Assembly: GCA_013398615.1 (NCBI GenBank)
Contig: VZSR01003807.1
Span: 1,707,180-1,771,179 of the forward strand
Length of the DNA stretch: 64,000 nucleotides
Direction: 5' to 3'
DNA from: Brachypodius melanocephalos
Taxonomy: Eukaryota > Chordata > Aves > Passeriformes > Pycnonotidae
Below the pieces are notes generated by a model. It made no database searches, was not told the origin of the DNA, and worked only from the letters and a program-made list of their open reading frames with translations. Shown here piece after piece: positions 1-10,700 of the stretch (positions are counted from its first letter, which is position 1; each line of letters begins with the position of its first letter). The translations under genes and the position numbers were made by a program.

Positions 1-1356
1 GGAGATCAACCAAAAGCTCACACTTTGTTGTATAAATGATGGACAGTGAAGGAGTAGAAAGGATGCCACTGCAGCAGCTCAGCACGGTGCCAAGGCTCTG
101 CTGTGTTTTTTCAGAACAGGCCTCTGATAACCTTTTGTTTATGACCTGAAAAAAGCAACAAAAACAAACCCCAAAAACTAGTCAATTTAGCATGCAAAGA
201 TAAAGCCCATCATAATGAACCAGCAACACCTTCTGTGAGCTGTGCTGCAAGCAAGAGGGACATGTCAACGATTGCTGCTGGGCCTCTCACACCATAGGTT
301 TCAAACTAGAAGCTGCACTTCTTGCATCTTGCAGCACCAGATGAGTAAGGAAGCCCTTGTGCGCACTACTGGCAACAGCATAAGACTATCCATACAAAAT
401 ACTAATAGTTCATCCTGCAGAAATGGAGAAGAGGTATATTTCTTCCCTACTTGAATGGTCCCCAAAAATTATGCTCCCAACAACAAAAAACCTACACGCA
501 ATACGCATCGCTGCTCTGATAGAGAGAGCTTATTTAGTAAGAATGTCCATGACTAAATATCATCTTTACATTTGAAAAGAAGACAGCTTCTGATCCTGAT
601 ATCTGGAATGTGAAGGACTACTCTCTGCTCTCTTTGAGGGATACACATTTGTAGGGAAATAATGTTGTGTTTCTCTTCCTTTTCTCAAACTTTATGTGTA
701 TTTCCCCGCTGTTTTCTCCTTCAATCCATTTTTCACATGCTCCCTTTTCTCACCTTCAGATAACGTCTGCAAACAAATTCAGCAACAATTCACAAATCTG
801 CCTCTATTTTGTCAAGAACCTCACCTGTCTTCTTACACCTTATTGTGGTATAAGGTTCTAGCTCCTCAGCTGGAACACTTCTGGACTAAAACAGACCCTT
901 AAATTCTTCCCACTCAACCCTCTACCACCCTGTCCTGTACCTCTGACCTAATCTTCATTCAGACAGGTTTTCATACCCAGACCATGTTTAAATTTGGCAC
1001 ATTTTCAGTGTAGTATCTCTGAAGCACAGATTTCATCCAACCAATTCTCCACACTTTGTAGTTCAATTTCTACATGTAAAGACAATCTTTGCTTGCTTCC
1101 CTTCAATCTGATCAAAACCAAAAGGGTCATTTTCACTGCCTTTGCAGCCACTCACTAATTCTACCATTCTTAACCTTAGGGCTGCACAAATACAAACTGT
1201 ATTGCAGGACAGAAATAGAGAAACTTCCAGTATAGATCCTGCAAACGATCAGATTAATACATATTTCATGCAACATCACTGTGAGGAAGAGTCAAGTACT
1301 GTAAGAGATACACATTGCTATCTAGAATTTTACCAGATATCCACAGTTATACTTAC
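1..1356 (-). other. URB2: URB2 intron 2 (partial)
   Basis: Sequence downstream of URB2 exon 2 on the minus strand. I looked for the next URB2 exon and did not find a convincing acceptor plus family-like reading frame, so the stretch is read as intron continuing past the left edge. No repeat was recognised. Confidence 0.6.
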
Positions 1357-1533
1357 CTGTGCAACTGAAGAATTGAGACCAACTGTCTTCCCACTCTTTA
1401 AGAGATCCTGTAGTCTTTTACTATGGATAACATTGTCAAGAAATGTCCAGAGTTTTTCAACAAATTCATCCTCCAGTTTAAGTTTCTTGTTGTAGCTGGA
1501 AACCAACGTTTGGCTTACCCAATCAAGTAAAAC
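1357..1533 (-). CDS. URB2: URB2 coding exon 2
   Basis: Encodes residues 43-101 (VLLDWVSQTLVSSYNKK through GLNSSVAQ). The acceptor on the minus strand is TTCTGTTAACAG and the donor is GTAAGTATAAC. It is 177 nt, an exact multiple of three, and continues the exon 1 frame without a stop. Confidence 0.93.
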
Positions 1534-2858
1534 CTGTTAACAGAAGAGAAAAGAAGAAATCTTTAACAATCCCCAAGCAAAAACAGGACAAAAGCAGGAC
1601 CTCTTCACAGTTACAGCATTTGTGCCTTGAGAACTGTGCTACATCCAAGCAGAACAGCCTCTGAGTGAGCAGTCTGCTCCCAAAGGTTTCAATTCCTAAG
1701 AGCTTACACTCTATACCTAATGTTGGACCTGTGCTTGCATGCACCATCCCCAAACAGCTTTCAGCACTGAACACCTTTAATCTGACAACATTCTAATTCT
1801 AACAGTTGATACTCGTTAGCAAATGCAGTCTTTTAAATCAGTGCTCAGTGAATCAGCTGGTTTTCACTTTCTGACAGTTGCTATTCCACTCACATCCTTC
1901 TCTTCATATGTTTAAACTCACTACCTAGAAATTCAGGCCTAGGAATTTAGATGAGTGCAAACTGGAAAAGGTTGAAATCTACTAAATACTGTTTTAAAAC
2001 TGAAGTTGTGGTGTATGGCTAAGTTTAATATTCTAAGTAACTGAAATAACAAGAAACCAAAACACAGATCTCAGATGTGCAAACTCTAGACCCCAAAGTA
2101 CTACCAGGACTGGAGGAATAGGACAAGACACCCCTAACCCAGGGAAACACTGCACAGACCTTCAAGAAACGGGGTGAAAACAAAACACTTAGGAGACAGA
2201 CTAGGTTCCATGAAGAAAAAACCAAATCACCTTCCAAGCAGCAGTCCATGAATCCACTGTTTGCTCTTTACTCACACACAACAATTCTGAGCACCCAGAG
2301 AAAACACCCATAGCTACAGTCAGTCCTCCCATCCTGAAGTTCTTATTTTGAACTATGACCAAAAACATCTGACTTCAGAGCATCCTGTACTTAACATAAT
2401 ACCAATGGCAATGACAGCTGTGAAGACAATGATTTCTTGCGTCTCTCAGAGACAGAACACCAGGCACCGCCTTCTCTACGATAAAGTTTCTTCTATCCTG
2501 CACGAATGCAGGTCTTCGTGCTGAAGCTACCTGTAATACGTTGTTATAAAAACATTTCATGTAACGACAAAGAAATCAAGAGCTGATCACAATCCTAAAT
2601 CAGCGCTATATTTACAGTGCTATCAGCTAGCCAGAAGCTAGATCTGGACTTTAAGAACTGATTCATCCACTGCAGTAATCCGCCATCGGTATTTTCTTCT
2701 TTCATCATTGTTCACCACTAAAAAGTACTCACTTGCTCTTTATTAGGTAGGACGCACTGATGAGAAACCCACGCGAACCGGGCTAGTTTGAGTTTGTCCT
2801 CCCAAGAAGTCTTGTTGCTTCTCAGCTTCAGGTAAACCCCAGAGTAGATCGCTGCCAT
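1357..2858 (-). CDS. URB2: URB2 ribosome biogenesis homolog, 5' part (coding exons 1-2)
   Basis: This is the N-terminal part of URB2, the vertebrate relative of yeast Urb2/Npa2, a large nucleolar protein needed for early pre-60S ribosomal assembly. Two minus-strand coding exons are visible: 2733-2858 (42 codons from the ATG at 2858) and 1357-1533 (59 codons), both phase 0, with consensus GTGAGT and GTAAGT donors. The joined 101 residues begin MAAIYSGVYLKLRS and include WEDKLKLARFAW, which I recognise as the conserved URB2 N-terminus. Human URB2 is about 1,500 residues, so most of the gene lies beyond the left edge. It is head-to-head with TAF5L over a CpG island, as in mammals. Assignment rests on remembered family sequence plus synteny. 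Confidence 0.93.
1534..2732 (-). other. URB2: URB2 intron 1
   Basis: Intron of about 1.2 kb between the two URB2 exons, bounded by GT and AG on the minus strand. No gene, RNA or repeat was recognised inside. Confidence 0.85.
2733..2858 (-). CDS. URB2: URB2 coding exon 1
   Basis: Encodes residues 1-42, from the ATG read at 2858-2856 to CAA at 2735-2733, followed by the donor GTGAGTAC. Longer in-frame readings upstream run through GC-rich promoter sequence and the assembly gap, so the conserved MAAIYSG start is preferred. A CACGTG E-box lies 9 bp upstream of the ATG (2867-2872). Confidence 0.94.
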
Positions 2859-2866
2859 GGGGGCGG

Positions 2867-2872
2867 CACGTG
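2867..2872. promoter_or_regulatory. CACGTG E-box at the URB2 start
   Basis: Canonical palindromic E-box (MYC/MAX, USF class) 9 bp upstream of the URB2 ATG. A second identical site lies 106 bp away at 2973-2978. Ribosome-biogenesis genes are well-known MYC targets, so function is plausible but inferred. Confidence 0.5.
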
Positions 2873-2972
2873 GGAACAGCGAGGAGGCAGACACGCGTCT
2901 GGAAGAAACGCCAAGCAAGGAGAAGGCGGTCGGACGGGCAGCGGCCCCGGACCCGGCACTCACCCACTCACG

Positions 2973-2978
2973 CACGTG
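2973..2978. promoter_or_regulatory. Second CACGTG E-box in the URB2/TAF5L promoter
   Basis: Same palindromic hexamer as at 2867-2872, inside the CpG island. A pair of perfect sites strengthens the case for an E-box-binding factor at this promoter, but binding is inferred. Confidence 0.45.
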
Positions 2979-3219
2979 GCACCGCTCGGGGCCCAAGCGC
3001 CCCTCCTGCCGCCAGCCTCCCACGGCCCCGCTGCCCAGCTCCCACCTCTCTCCCACCAGCCCCCGGTCCCACTCGCCTTCCCCTCCGCTCGCAGGGCCGT
3101 GGCTGCCCGCTCCCCGCACCCGGTACTGCCGGGCCGTGCCCGCCGGCCTCTGCGCCCGCCAAGCCGCGCCAGCCGAGCGCCGAGCGCGGGAGGCGGCGCG
3201 CTGGGGGGAGCCCGCGCCC

Positions 3220-3224
3220 ATTGG
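3220..3224 (-). promoter_or_regulatory. Candidate CCAAT box (NF-Y type)
   Basis: ATTGG on the plus strand in the context GCCCATTGGCGG, within the CpG island about 70 bp upstream of the putative TAF5L 5' exon. The motif is short and function is inferred from position. Confidence 0.35.
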
Positions 3225-3290
3225 CGGCCAGAGGGCGCTTGCGCGGCCCCGGCCCCGCTCCCGCCCGCCCCGGCGTGTGTCAGCCGGGCC

Positions 3291-3481
3291 ATGGAGCGGC
3301 CGCCGCCGCCCGCCGGGCCCCGGGCAGCACCGGCCGCGCCACCGGCACCGGCCCGCAGGGGAGGCGGCAGCGGCGGCGTGCTCGCCGGCAGCGCCCGGCG
3401 CCGCTGGGCGCAGTGACAGCGCTCCCCGGTCGCGCCGGCCCCCGCCTGCCTCCCGCCGCCTGCCGCAGCCTGCGATGCTCA
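3291..3481 (+). other. TAF5L: Putative TAF5L non-coding first exon (5' boundary unknown)
   Basis: The TAF5L coding exon at 7598 begins only 3 nt after its splice acceptor, so an upstream untranslated exon must exist. The best donor in the CpG island is GTGAGTGGGG at 3482, which would end the exon at 3481. Two upstream ATGs fall in the segment (3291 and 3475). The left boundary given here is nominal because no transcription start can be seen. A donor further downstream or inside the assembly gap is also possible. Confidence 0.4.
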
Positions 3482-3851
3482 GTGAGTGGGGACCGGCCCG
3501 GGGCCGCGGCCCGGGGCCCGCACGGGGGGGCATGGGAGGCGGGGCCGGCGCCGGGAGCAGGGCCCGGGCGTCCCGCGGGCCGCCTCGTGGCGGAGGCCCG
3601 CAGGCCCGGCCCGGCCGGCGGCTCCCGGGAGGCCGGCGGGGGCACCTCGGGCACAGGCGCGGCCCTGGGGCAGCCCCGGCTGCGGACGGGGCCGGGCGCG
3701 TGCCCTGCGCCCGGAGGTCGCGGGGAGGGCTGTGCTCGTGATACCCTCCTTTCCCTTCGAAAGTGCGTGGGTTTAGTGAGCGTCTTCTTATCGCGCCATC
3801 TCTCTTCCCTTTTCTTTTTTTCCTCCTTTTTTTTTTTTTTTTTTTTTTTTT

Positions 3852-4031
3852 NNNNNNNNNNNNNNNNNNNNNNNNNNNNNNNNNNNNNNNNNNNNNNNNN
3901 NNNNNNNNNNNNNNNNNNNNNNNNNNNNNNNNNNNNNNNNNNNNNNNNNNNNNNNNNNNNNNNNNNNNNNNNNNNNNNNNNNNNNNNNNNNNNNNNNNNN
4001 NNNNNNNNNNNNNNNNNNNNNNNNNNNNNNN
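3852..4031. other. Assembly gap (180 N)
   Basis: A run of 180 undetermined bases directly after a poly-T tract and inside the GC-rich promoter/intron-1 region of TAF5L. Sequence dropout at such a homopolymer next to a CpG island is common. Any feature here, including an alternative 5' exon, is invisible. Confidence 0.99.
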
Positions 4032-5830
4032 CGGGCCAGGAAGGGCCCAGGGGTGGTGGAGCTGGAGCCGAGGTGGTGTGAAGTGGGCTGGAGTAAAGCG
4101 TGTCCCGCACAGGACATCGGTGAAGCGCTGCTTGGCACCGCCTTGGGGCCGCGGGGGGGGGGTCGGGGGGAAATAATGTGGAATTGGCAAAGCGTCATTC
4201 CTGGATTGTGAGCCAGATCTCGGTCCAAATGCAAATGGATTCATGCTCTTTTAAAATCACAGCTGTTCCCTTTCTGCCTCTTCACATGAATGCCACTGGT
4301 CAGGCAAAAGCCTTCTCCGTAGTTCCTGCTATCCTGTTTTCCTATTTTGCACCACCACCATGCTCCAAGTCAACTTGTCAGATTTACTTGTGTGTTTTTG
4401 TGAATTGCAGCTGCTGCATGTGCGACATCCCTTGGCTTTGAGTTCATGGTTATCTTCATAGCAGTTTATCCTTATCTCGTTTGTTCTGAAATTTACAAAA
4501 TCTCCGATTATCCTAATGTCACAAAATTAAAAGTTGAGACCTGTTATTGTTGCTTGGCACCAGATTTCACCTGTGGTGATAAAGGATAAGAGATTTTTTT
4601 TTGCTGTCCATAACTGAGGCCTGAAACAGGGTGCATATTAGAGAATATTCAAAAGCTGCTTTTGGTTTATGGTTTTTTTGGTTTGGGGGTTGGGTGTTTT
4701 TTAACTTAGCTCTCTGATGCTCGCAGGTCTTTCCTCAGTCTGTTGGAAGAAAGAGACTGCTGTCCAAGTGTCAGGACAGGAATATAGAGTCTTTAAAAGC
4801 AGTGTTTCCAGTGCTAGTTTTTAAGATCTTTTTAGTATGTCTGTACCACGATTATTTCAAGGCCGTGGAATCTGCCTAAACCTGTACCTGAAATGTAGCA
4901 TAGGCGGGAAAATAATTTCCTTGGCCCAATGCTTAGTTCACAACTAATTTCTAGCTTTTCCAAGAAGGAGGAATTTGTGATGTGTTTTGTGTTATTAGCC
5001 TCTGCTCTGGTTGTTTTTTTTTTTTTTTTTCCCAGTGTTTTTTTTCAGAAAAAACTAACTTAACGTTTTTTCAGTGCTCCAGTTTGGAACACTGCAGAAG
5101 ATACTGCATTGTAGCTCTGCATTCTCACAATGTGATCTTTCCTCTCTCTTTCCTTATGTATTTTGCTTATCAGTAAAATTAGTTAATGACATTAGTATTT
5201 GTTATTCTCTTTGGCTGTTCAAGGAGCATGAAACAGCTGGGACGTCTGAACAATTGTTTCAAGCTTTGTGCATTTTGTGGACAGGGAACTCTATATGCTT
5301 TCAGTTGTTACATATTTTGGAGATTATCTTCAGTTATGAGAGCTAGAGTCTTAAATTCGATTGAAAGTTTAAAATGGCAGGCTTGTCCTTTTATGCCTTT
5401 AAATTCTGCATCATTAACCTGTTGCGAATTGGCATAGCTTGAACCAGGCTGAAGGTGTTTCCATCCTTATGTTTATTTTATGATACACTCTTAATTTTGA
5501 TAAAGGGCACAATAAAGAATATCTGTAGGAGTGTTGGTTTTGCTTTTGCACTTTTCATGAATGCTTTTTCTGCCTCGGTGACATTGTTCTTTGTAATCTG
5601 AATGTGAAGTATAAAGGCAAAGTGAAGGAAGAAGCAAAGAGCTGAAATTAGAGTATGGGTGACAGTGTGTCTGATGCCAATGGGTGTTTCTTGGTGAAGA
5701 CGCATTTCCTTAAGGTAGTTTTTGTTGTGTCACCTGGGAGTAGGGAAAAAATCCTCCTTGAGTTACTGCTGGTAACATCCCCTACTGTGACTGCAGGGAG
5801 GAGTACATAGGGTAGCAAGAAACTGTACAG

Positions 5831-5872
5831 ATTGCATAAATGCCTCGATTTATTGCCTAAATGCCTTGATGT
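5831..5872. repeat. 21-bp imperfect tandem duplication
   Basis: Two adjacent 21-bp units (5831-5851 and 5852-5872) share the framework ATTGC.TAAATGCCT.GAT.T with four differences. Probably neutral intronic sequence. Confidence 0.6.
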
Positions 5873-7597
5873 AGACCTGGACAAATCACTTTTACATGAG
5901 TCCATTTCAGCTGCTGGCTGAAATGCAGAATGATAACAATACATTGTGAAAGCTTAGTTAAGGGTGTTTTTTAGGAGGGTGCTAAGTTGCTGGTCCATCC
6001 TTGTGTCCACTCTTCTTTGTGGTCTTGATAAGAGTTCTGTCTTTCCTGCAGTTTTGTGCAGCAGAAGTGTAACTCTTGAGACAGTGTCTCAGATATGACT
6101 TCTTTAACTGCAGGGAAGATAAAAAGGAAGTTTGCTTTTGGAGTGAAAAAAGGTGTTGAAAACTTCTTATTTTAATGGGTCTATCTGCAAATGCTTTGAA
6201 AACTCCCACCTGTTGGTGCCCCTTCCCCACTCTCAACAGTTATTTAACCTGTAGGAACAAATTGGAATCTTTTTAAGGTTTTCACCCAAACATGTGGGTG
6301 TGCAATTCCCTATATCTGTTGAAAGTGAACTATTGCTGAAACCTTGCATCCTCATCCATTTGTACCTAACTTCACAGAAGAGTTATTGTTCTAACAAGTG
6401 GAATTAAGCACTAAACTGTGCATGGGTATTAGAAAAAACTCATTTGGAATAATGTTTTTAAAGCTGTCCTTTTGGTAGAAATAATGGTTCTTAGAAAGGG
6501 AGGAAGGACATTCTTGTCTCTCTCAGAGAAGTTGTGTTTCATCAGATTCCTGCTGAAACCAGGAAGCACTAGCACTCAGGAAACATTCCTGTCATTGGTA
6601 GTGGGGCTGTAAGGTGTTGAACTCTCTCTAGGCAGCCTTTACCTGGTATTGTGATAGGAAAAAAACCCCTGTGCCTTTCTACTTTATTTAGAGCCTTCTA
6701 GGTTATCTAGACTGTTGTGTAAAGTCAGTGGCTATTATGATTGGTGCAGTCAGTGATTACCAAAATAGCAAGGGAGCTATTGCATTCATCTTAATGCGGC
6801 TCCTTTATTACAAGCCAGGGGTTAAAAGGCAGCGTTGGACTCATTTTGATTTTGAGGTACTTCCAAGTGGTGTTTGTGAGGATGGCTTCCTAAATGTATA
6901 TTAAAAAACCTTAAAAGGATTCTTTTTGTTTCAAACTTTTAGAGGAGGGAAGCCTGGATAGGTCAAGGCAGGTGACAAAGACAGAAGGCTCTGCTTTTAA
7001 TTTCCCTCTTTTTTTCCTGGAGAACCTGTCTGAGTGAAGTGCTAGAAGTCAGGCTCTAACCTTTAAGTTCAGCCAATAAGCTATTGCTTCTTGGACTCCT
7101 TAAACAGATTTGCTATGTAAAGCATTATGTTTCCAAAATTTCCATCTTTGTATGTTAATTTCTGATTCCACTGAATCTTCTATAGTTTTTTGTTGTTATT
7201 GTTGTTGGTTGGTCAAGCAGAGGAAGCAGCAAATGACTGACAATAACTCCAACTGCTGCTGTCAAAACTCAAAGAGGAGAGACATTCCCTTTTTATGAGC
7301 TGTTTTTAACAAAAATGCTTCAGTTCACCATTGCAGTTTTAGTCCAGAATCCTCAAAACTATTTTTGATTCCTCTGTGAAATTCGTAGAATTAGGCAGCA
7401 AAATATCTTCAGGAGTCTACAAAATGTCTAGTTAGGCCGTAGTACTGAGAGACAAATCCTTGAAGGTCGTGTTCCATACTTCAGCAATGAAAATATGGAG
7501 ATGTTTGTCTTCTATCAATATTAAAGCAGCTACAACCAACGTTGATCTCAGCTTACCCTGTTAGAGCGTCATCACCTCTTTCTTATCTTTTGAGGTC

Positions 7598-7739
7598 ATG
7601 AAACGCGTACGCACAGAGCAGATTCAGATGGCAGTGTCCTGCTACCTCAAGCGCCGTCAGTATGTGGACTCAGAAGGTCCCCTGAAACAAGGGCTGAGGC
7701 TGTGTCAGAGTGCTGAAGAGATGGCAGCTAATCTCACAG
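7598..7739 (+). CDS. TAF5L: TAF5L coding exon 1 (gene exon 2)
   Basis: Encodes residues 1-47 plus the first base of codon 48. The exon begins at 7595 after the acceptor TCTTATCTTTTGAG, so only GTC precedes the ATG. The donor is GTAATCC at 7740. Confidence 0.96.
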
Positions 7740-10700
7740 GTAATCCTTTCGTATTTTCCATGACTACTTCTTGGCAGAGTTCTGAGAGTGTGTGCTGGCA
7801 GCTATATCAGTTTGTCTGCACATATGGACATTTCTCCTTTTGAAATTAAGAAATTTCTCACTGTTAAGTTGGTGTGAATTAGGAACTTTCGAAGAATGAA
7901 AATGTGGGTGGAAGTGTAACAAGGTGACATTCCTAGTCAGTGAAACATCAGGCTGAAATACCATGTGAGGGTAGTGGAAAATACGTATATTTTATTCCAA
8001 ATAACATGAAGTCTGCTGAGTAGTGGTTCTTTGGAATGAAGGAGAGAAGAACCTAGATAAGAAAAGAAGTAGAAGCAGGAAATTCTGTTGTACTTTTGTA
8101 CTCCAGCAGAGTTATATCATGTGAAATTAAAGTGATAAGGCTATATCTTTTTCTGGCATAGTCAGTTTTATAGTTACAAGAAGTCTGCTCTGTCATTTGG
8201 GGGAAAAAAACAAAGTCTTCAGTGGATGAGACAAGGCATGCAGGGAGATAAACTTTCTTCTCAAAGACTTTTGAATCCTGCCACACTGCTTGCTTTCCAA
8301 ATTGTCTGTGACAGTTTTCATTGTAATTATTATTTTTGTTTTAACAAATTCTGCTGCTGCTTGAGCACATAGAAGTATTGGAAGGATGAAAGCTGTGCAG
8401 ACATTATAGAGATGAAATTTACTTGTGAAAGAAATAGAAAATACGGGGCTGACATTTTGGGTAAAAAAAAAAAGGAGAAACTTTTTTCTGTCAATTATGA
8501 CAGCATCTCATACAAAGGTGAGTGGTGGAGGTTCTTGTATTTGACAAAATATTAGTAGCGAGATGACTGTGTTTGTGGCTAGATAAGACTGGGTACAGGA
8601 ACAGATTTTCCACCTTTAGAGTATTTTACCATAGTTAACCATCCAAAGATGGGTGACGTGAAGGTGAATGTCCCTTAGTGGCCTGGAGGAAATTGGACAA
8701 TATTTCATTATAAGAAGCAACTTAACGTCTTAGTTCTTTCTGTTACCTTGCTTTTTTCAGCCTAACTATCAAAAGTTTATTGCAACGTCTGAAAAAGTGC
8801 TGGGGAAGGTGGGGAAAGAATGAAACAAAGTAAACTGCTGAATTGTTTTTCAATGGGAGATTTTATTTGAGAAATGGGTAGAAAGGTCAGTGTCAAAACA
8901 TGCTCAGAAGGTGATACCAGCCACATGAGGAGGACCCAGAAGTGTCTAAAGTAGTGAAGATGGACTGGATTACAAGCCCTTGCATGAGCACATGCAGAAA
9001 AGAAATATTTCAGTAAAGGGTGTGAATGTTTGTTTGGGTTTTGTCTTTTTACTGATCTTCCACCAAATGTTATTAGTAAATTTCATATTAGTCTGTATTC
9101 TCTTGCCAGTGCATGGATTTTGTGGATGGTGATTGAGAATTTAGTAATCAGTTTTCATTAGAACTGAAAATGGGCTGCTTTCATGTGTTCAGCTGCTTAC
9201 TACTTCTTGTCAAATGTGCTTGCAGTGAGCTCTCATTAAGCATGCTGCAGTTCCATCAATGACTGTTAGAAAAGCAAACCTGAGCTTGTTACTTAATCTG
9301 ACAACAGATGCTGAAAATACTTTCTCCTGCAGTCATCTCAGTTTTGTGAACTGAGTAAAAACTGAGCAGATTGCAGAGCCTGAAGTGCTTTATTTTGGAG
9401 AAAGTGATCAAATGTGTTTTTCTGAAGATATTTTTGCCTTTTCCTTAGCAAACCCCCTTTTTTTATGTTCAGTTCTTTTGTTTGACTTTTAAATTAATTA
9501 GCCTGTGTGAATGAGACACTTGGAGGGGACCTTGGAAGATGATCTGGTCCAACCTTTTCTGTGGGAGCGGGAGCTCAGATGAGATTATCTAGAATTCTGT
9601 CTGATTATATCTGCAGTAAAATACAGCACAGAGCTTCCTTGTGATTATCCCATATTTCTCTAGAAAACAAGAACAGAGTGAGTGACCAAGGAACAGGTTC
9701 CTCTAATACCACACATAGCACTGTTAGCACATATGACTGGCTGAAATATTGTACAATTATATATCACACTCACCAAAAATAGGAATCAATTGCTGTTACA
9801 CAATGTTTATAGTAGCCCCACATTTGTTAACTGGAAGCAATTCTGCTGGTAGCCAACACACAAGACCAGGAGGGTACTGTCCATATCCCTGAGTTAGGAG
9901 TGAGTTCCTTTGAATTTCCTATCAGGTTGCATAGCTGGCCACACTTACTGGATATGAAGGAGCAGATATTTCCAACAGATGTTCTTATGACCACTGGAGA
10001 AGGTGGAAAAGAAACTGTGGTAGGTTTATTAATGTGTGAGAAAGATATAGCTGGCATTTTATTTCTGCCAGGTGGAAAACGTGCATGAAATTTTACTCTT
10101 GTTTTAGAATCAGTTGACTTCTGGATCCTTTTTGCAGTTCTCATTGGTTTAAAGTTTTGGGAAGGCAAATAGTTGGAATTTGTTAGAACTGTCTATTATG
10201 TAGGGTTCATTTACCATTTGCTGGATGGGAATGACCTCTAGCATCATTACTAAAAGAATAGGCAATAATGGTTGCCCAATCACACTGTTTCAGGACAGGT
10301 AGACAAAGATAATACTCCACTTTCTGAAGCATGAAGTACACCTTAATTTCGGAACTAAGTTGCTTATGCAGAGAAAGTTCTGGCATGAAGAAAATATCTC
10401 ATAAAGTCTAGGCCAATGAGTAGTGCTTGCATAGAATGAGCAAGGTGGCAGGCCATTCCCATTCCTGCAGAAATGAGACCACCAGATCTTTGTGACTGTT
10501 ACATGTAATCCTGTGATAGCCTCATGATGAGACAAGCCCTCATATTTCTGTATTTCTTTGCTTTTACAAAGAGTTGTATGGGTGACATGGAAGCTGTCAC
10601 TAAGTATTCTTGAGTTACTATGTGTGCATAATGCAGTTTGCTTTCTCATGCTGAATATTGATTATATTCAATTTTACAGCCAAATAGCAGAGTTTTTTAC

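Larger units (their letters stand above)
2859..3760. promoter_or_regulatory. Bidirectional CpG-island promoter of URB2 and TAF5L
   Basis: A dense GC- and CpG-rich block separates the minus-strand URB2 start (2858) from the plus-strand TAF5L gene, and GC-rich sequence resumes after the assembly gap to about 4170. It holds two CACGTG E-boxes (2867-2872, 2973-2978), a reverse CCAAT box (ATTGG, 3220-3224) and many GC boxes. No TATA box is evident. Head-to-head arrangement across one CpG island is the usual form of a shared bidirectional promoter. Transcription start sites cannot be located from sequence alone. Confidence 0.85.
3482..7594 (+). other. TAF5L: TAF5L intron 1 (putative)
   Basis: About 4.1 kb between the putative first exon and the first coding exon. 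It contains the remaining CpG island, the 180-N gap, G-runs at 4150-4172, and a 21-bp imperfect tandem duplication at 5831-5872. No other gene or clear transposon was recognised. Confidence 0.6.

Noticed and set aside
1..1356. URB2 exon 3
   Set aside because: Searched on the minus strand for the expected continuation; no acceptor plus family-like frame was found.
2870..4081. Long plus-strand open frame (403 codons) over the same region
   Set aside because: GC-rich promoter shadow that also reads through the undetermined bases; no protein-like features.
2718..4244. Long minus-strand open frame (508 codons) through the URB2/TAF5L promoter
   Set aside because: It spans the N gap, is GC-island sequence with Pro/Arg/Gly/Ala-rich composition, and only its last part coincides with URB2 exon 1.
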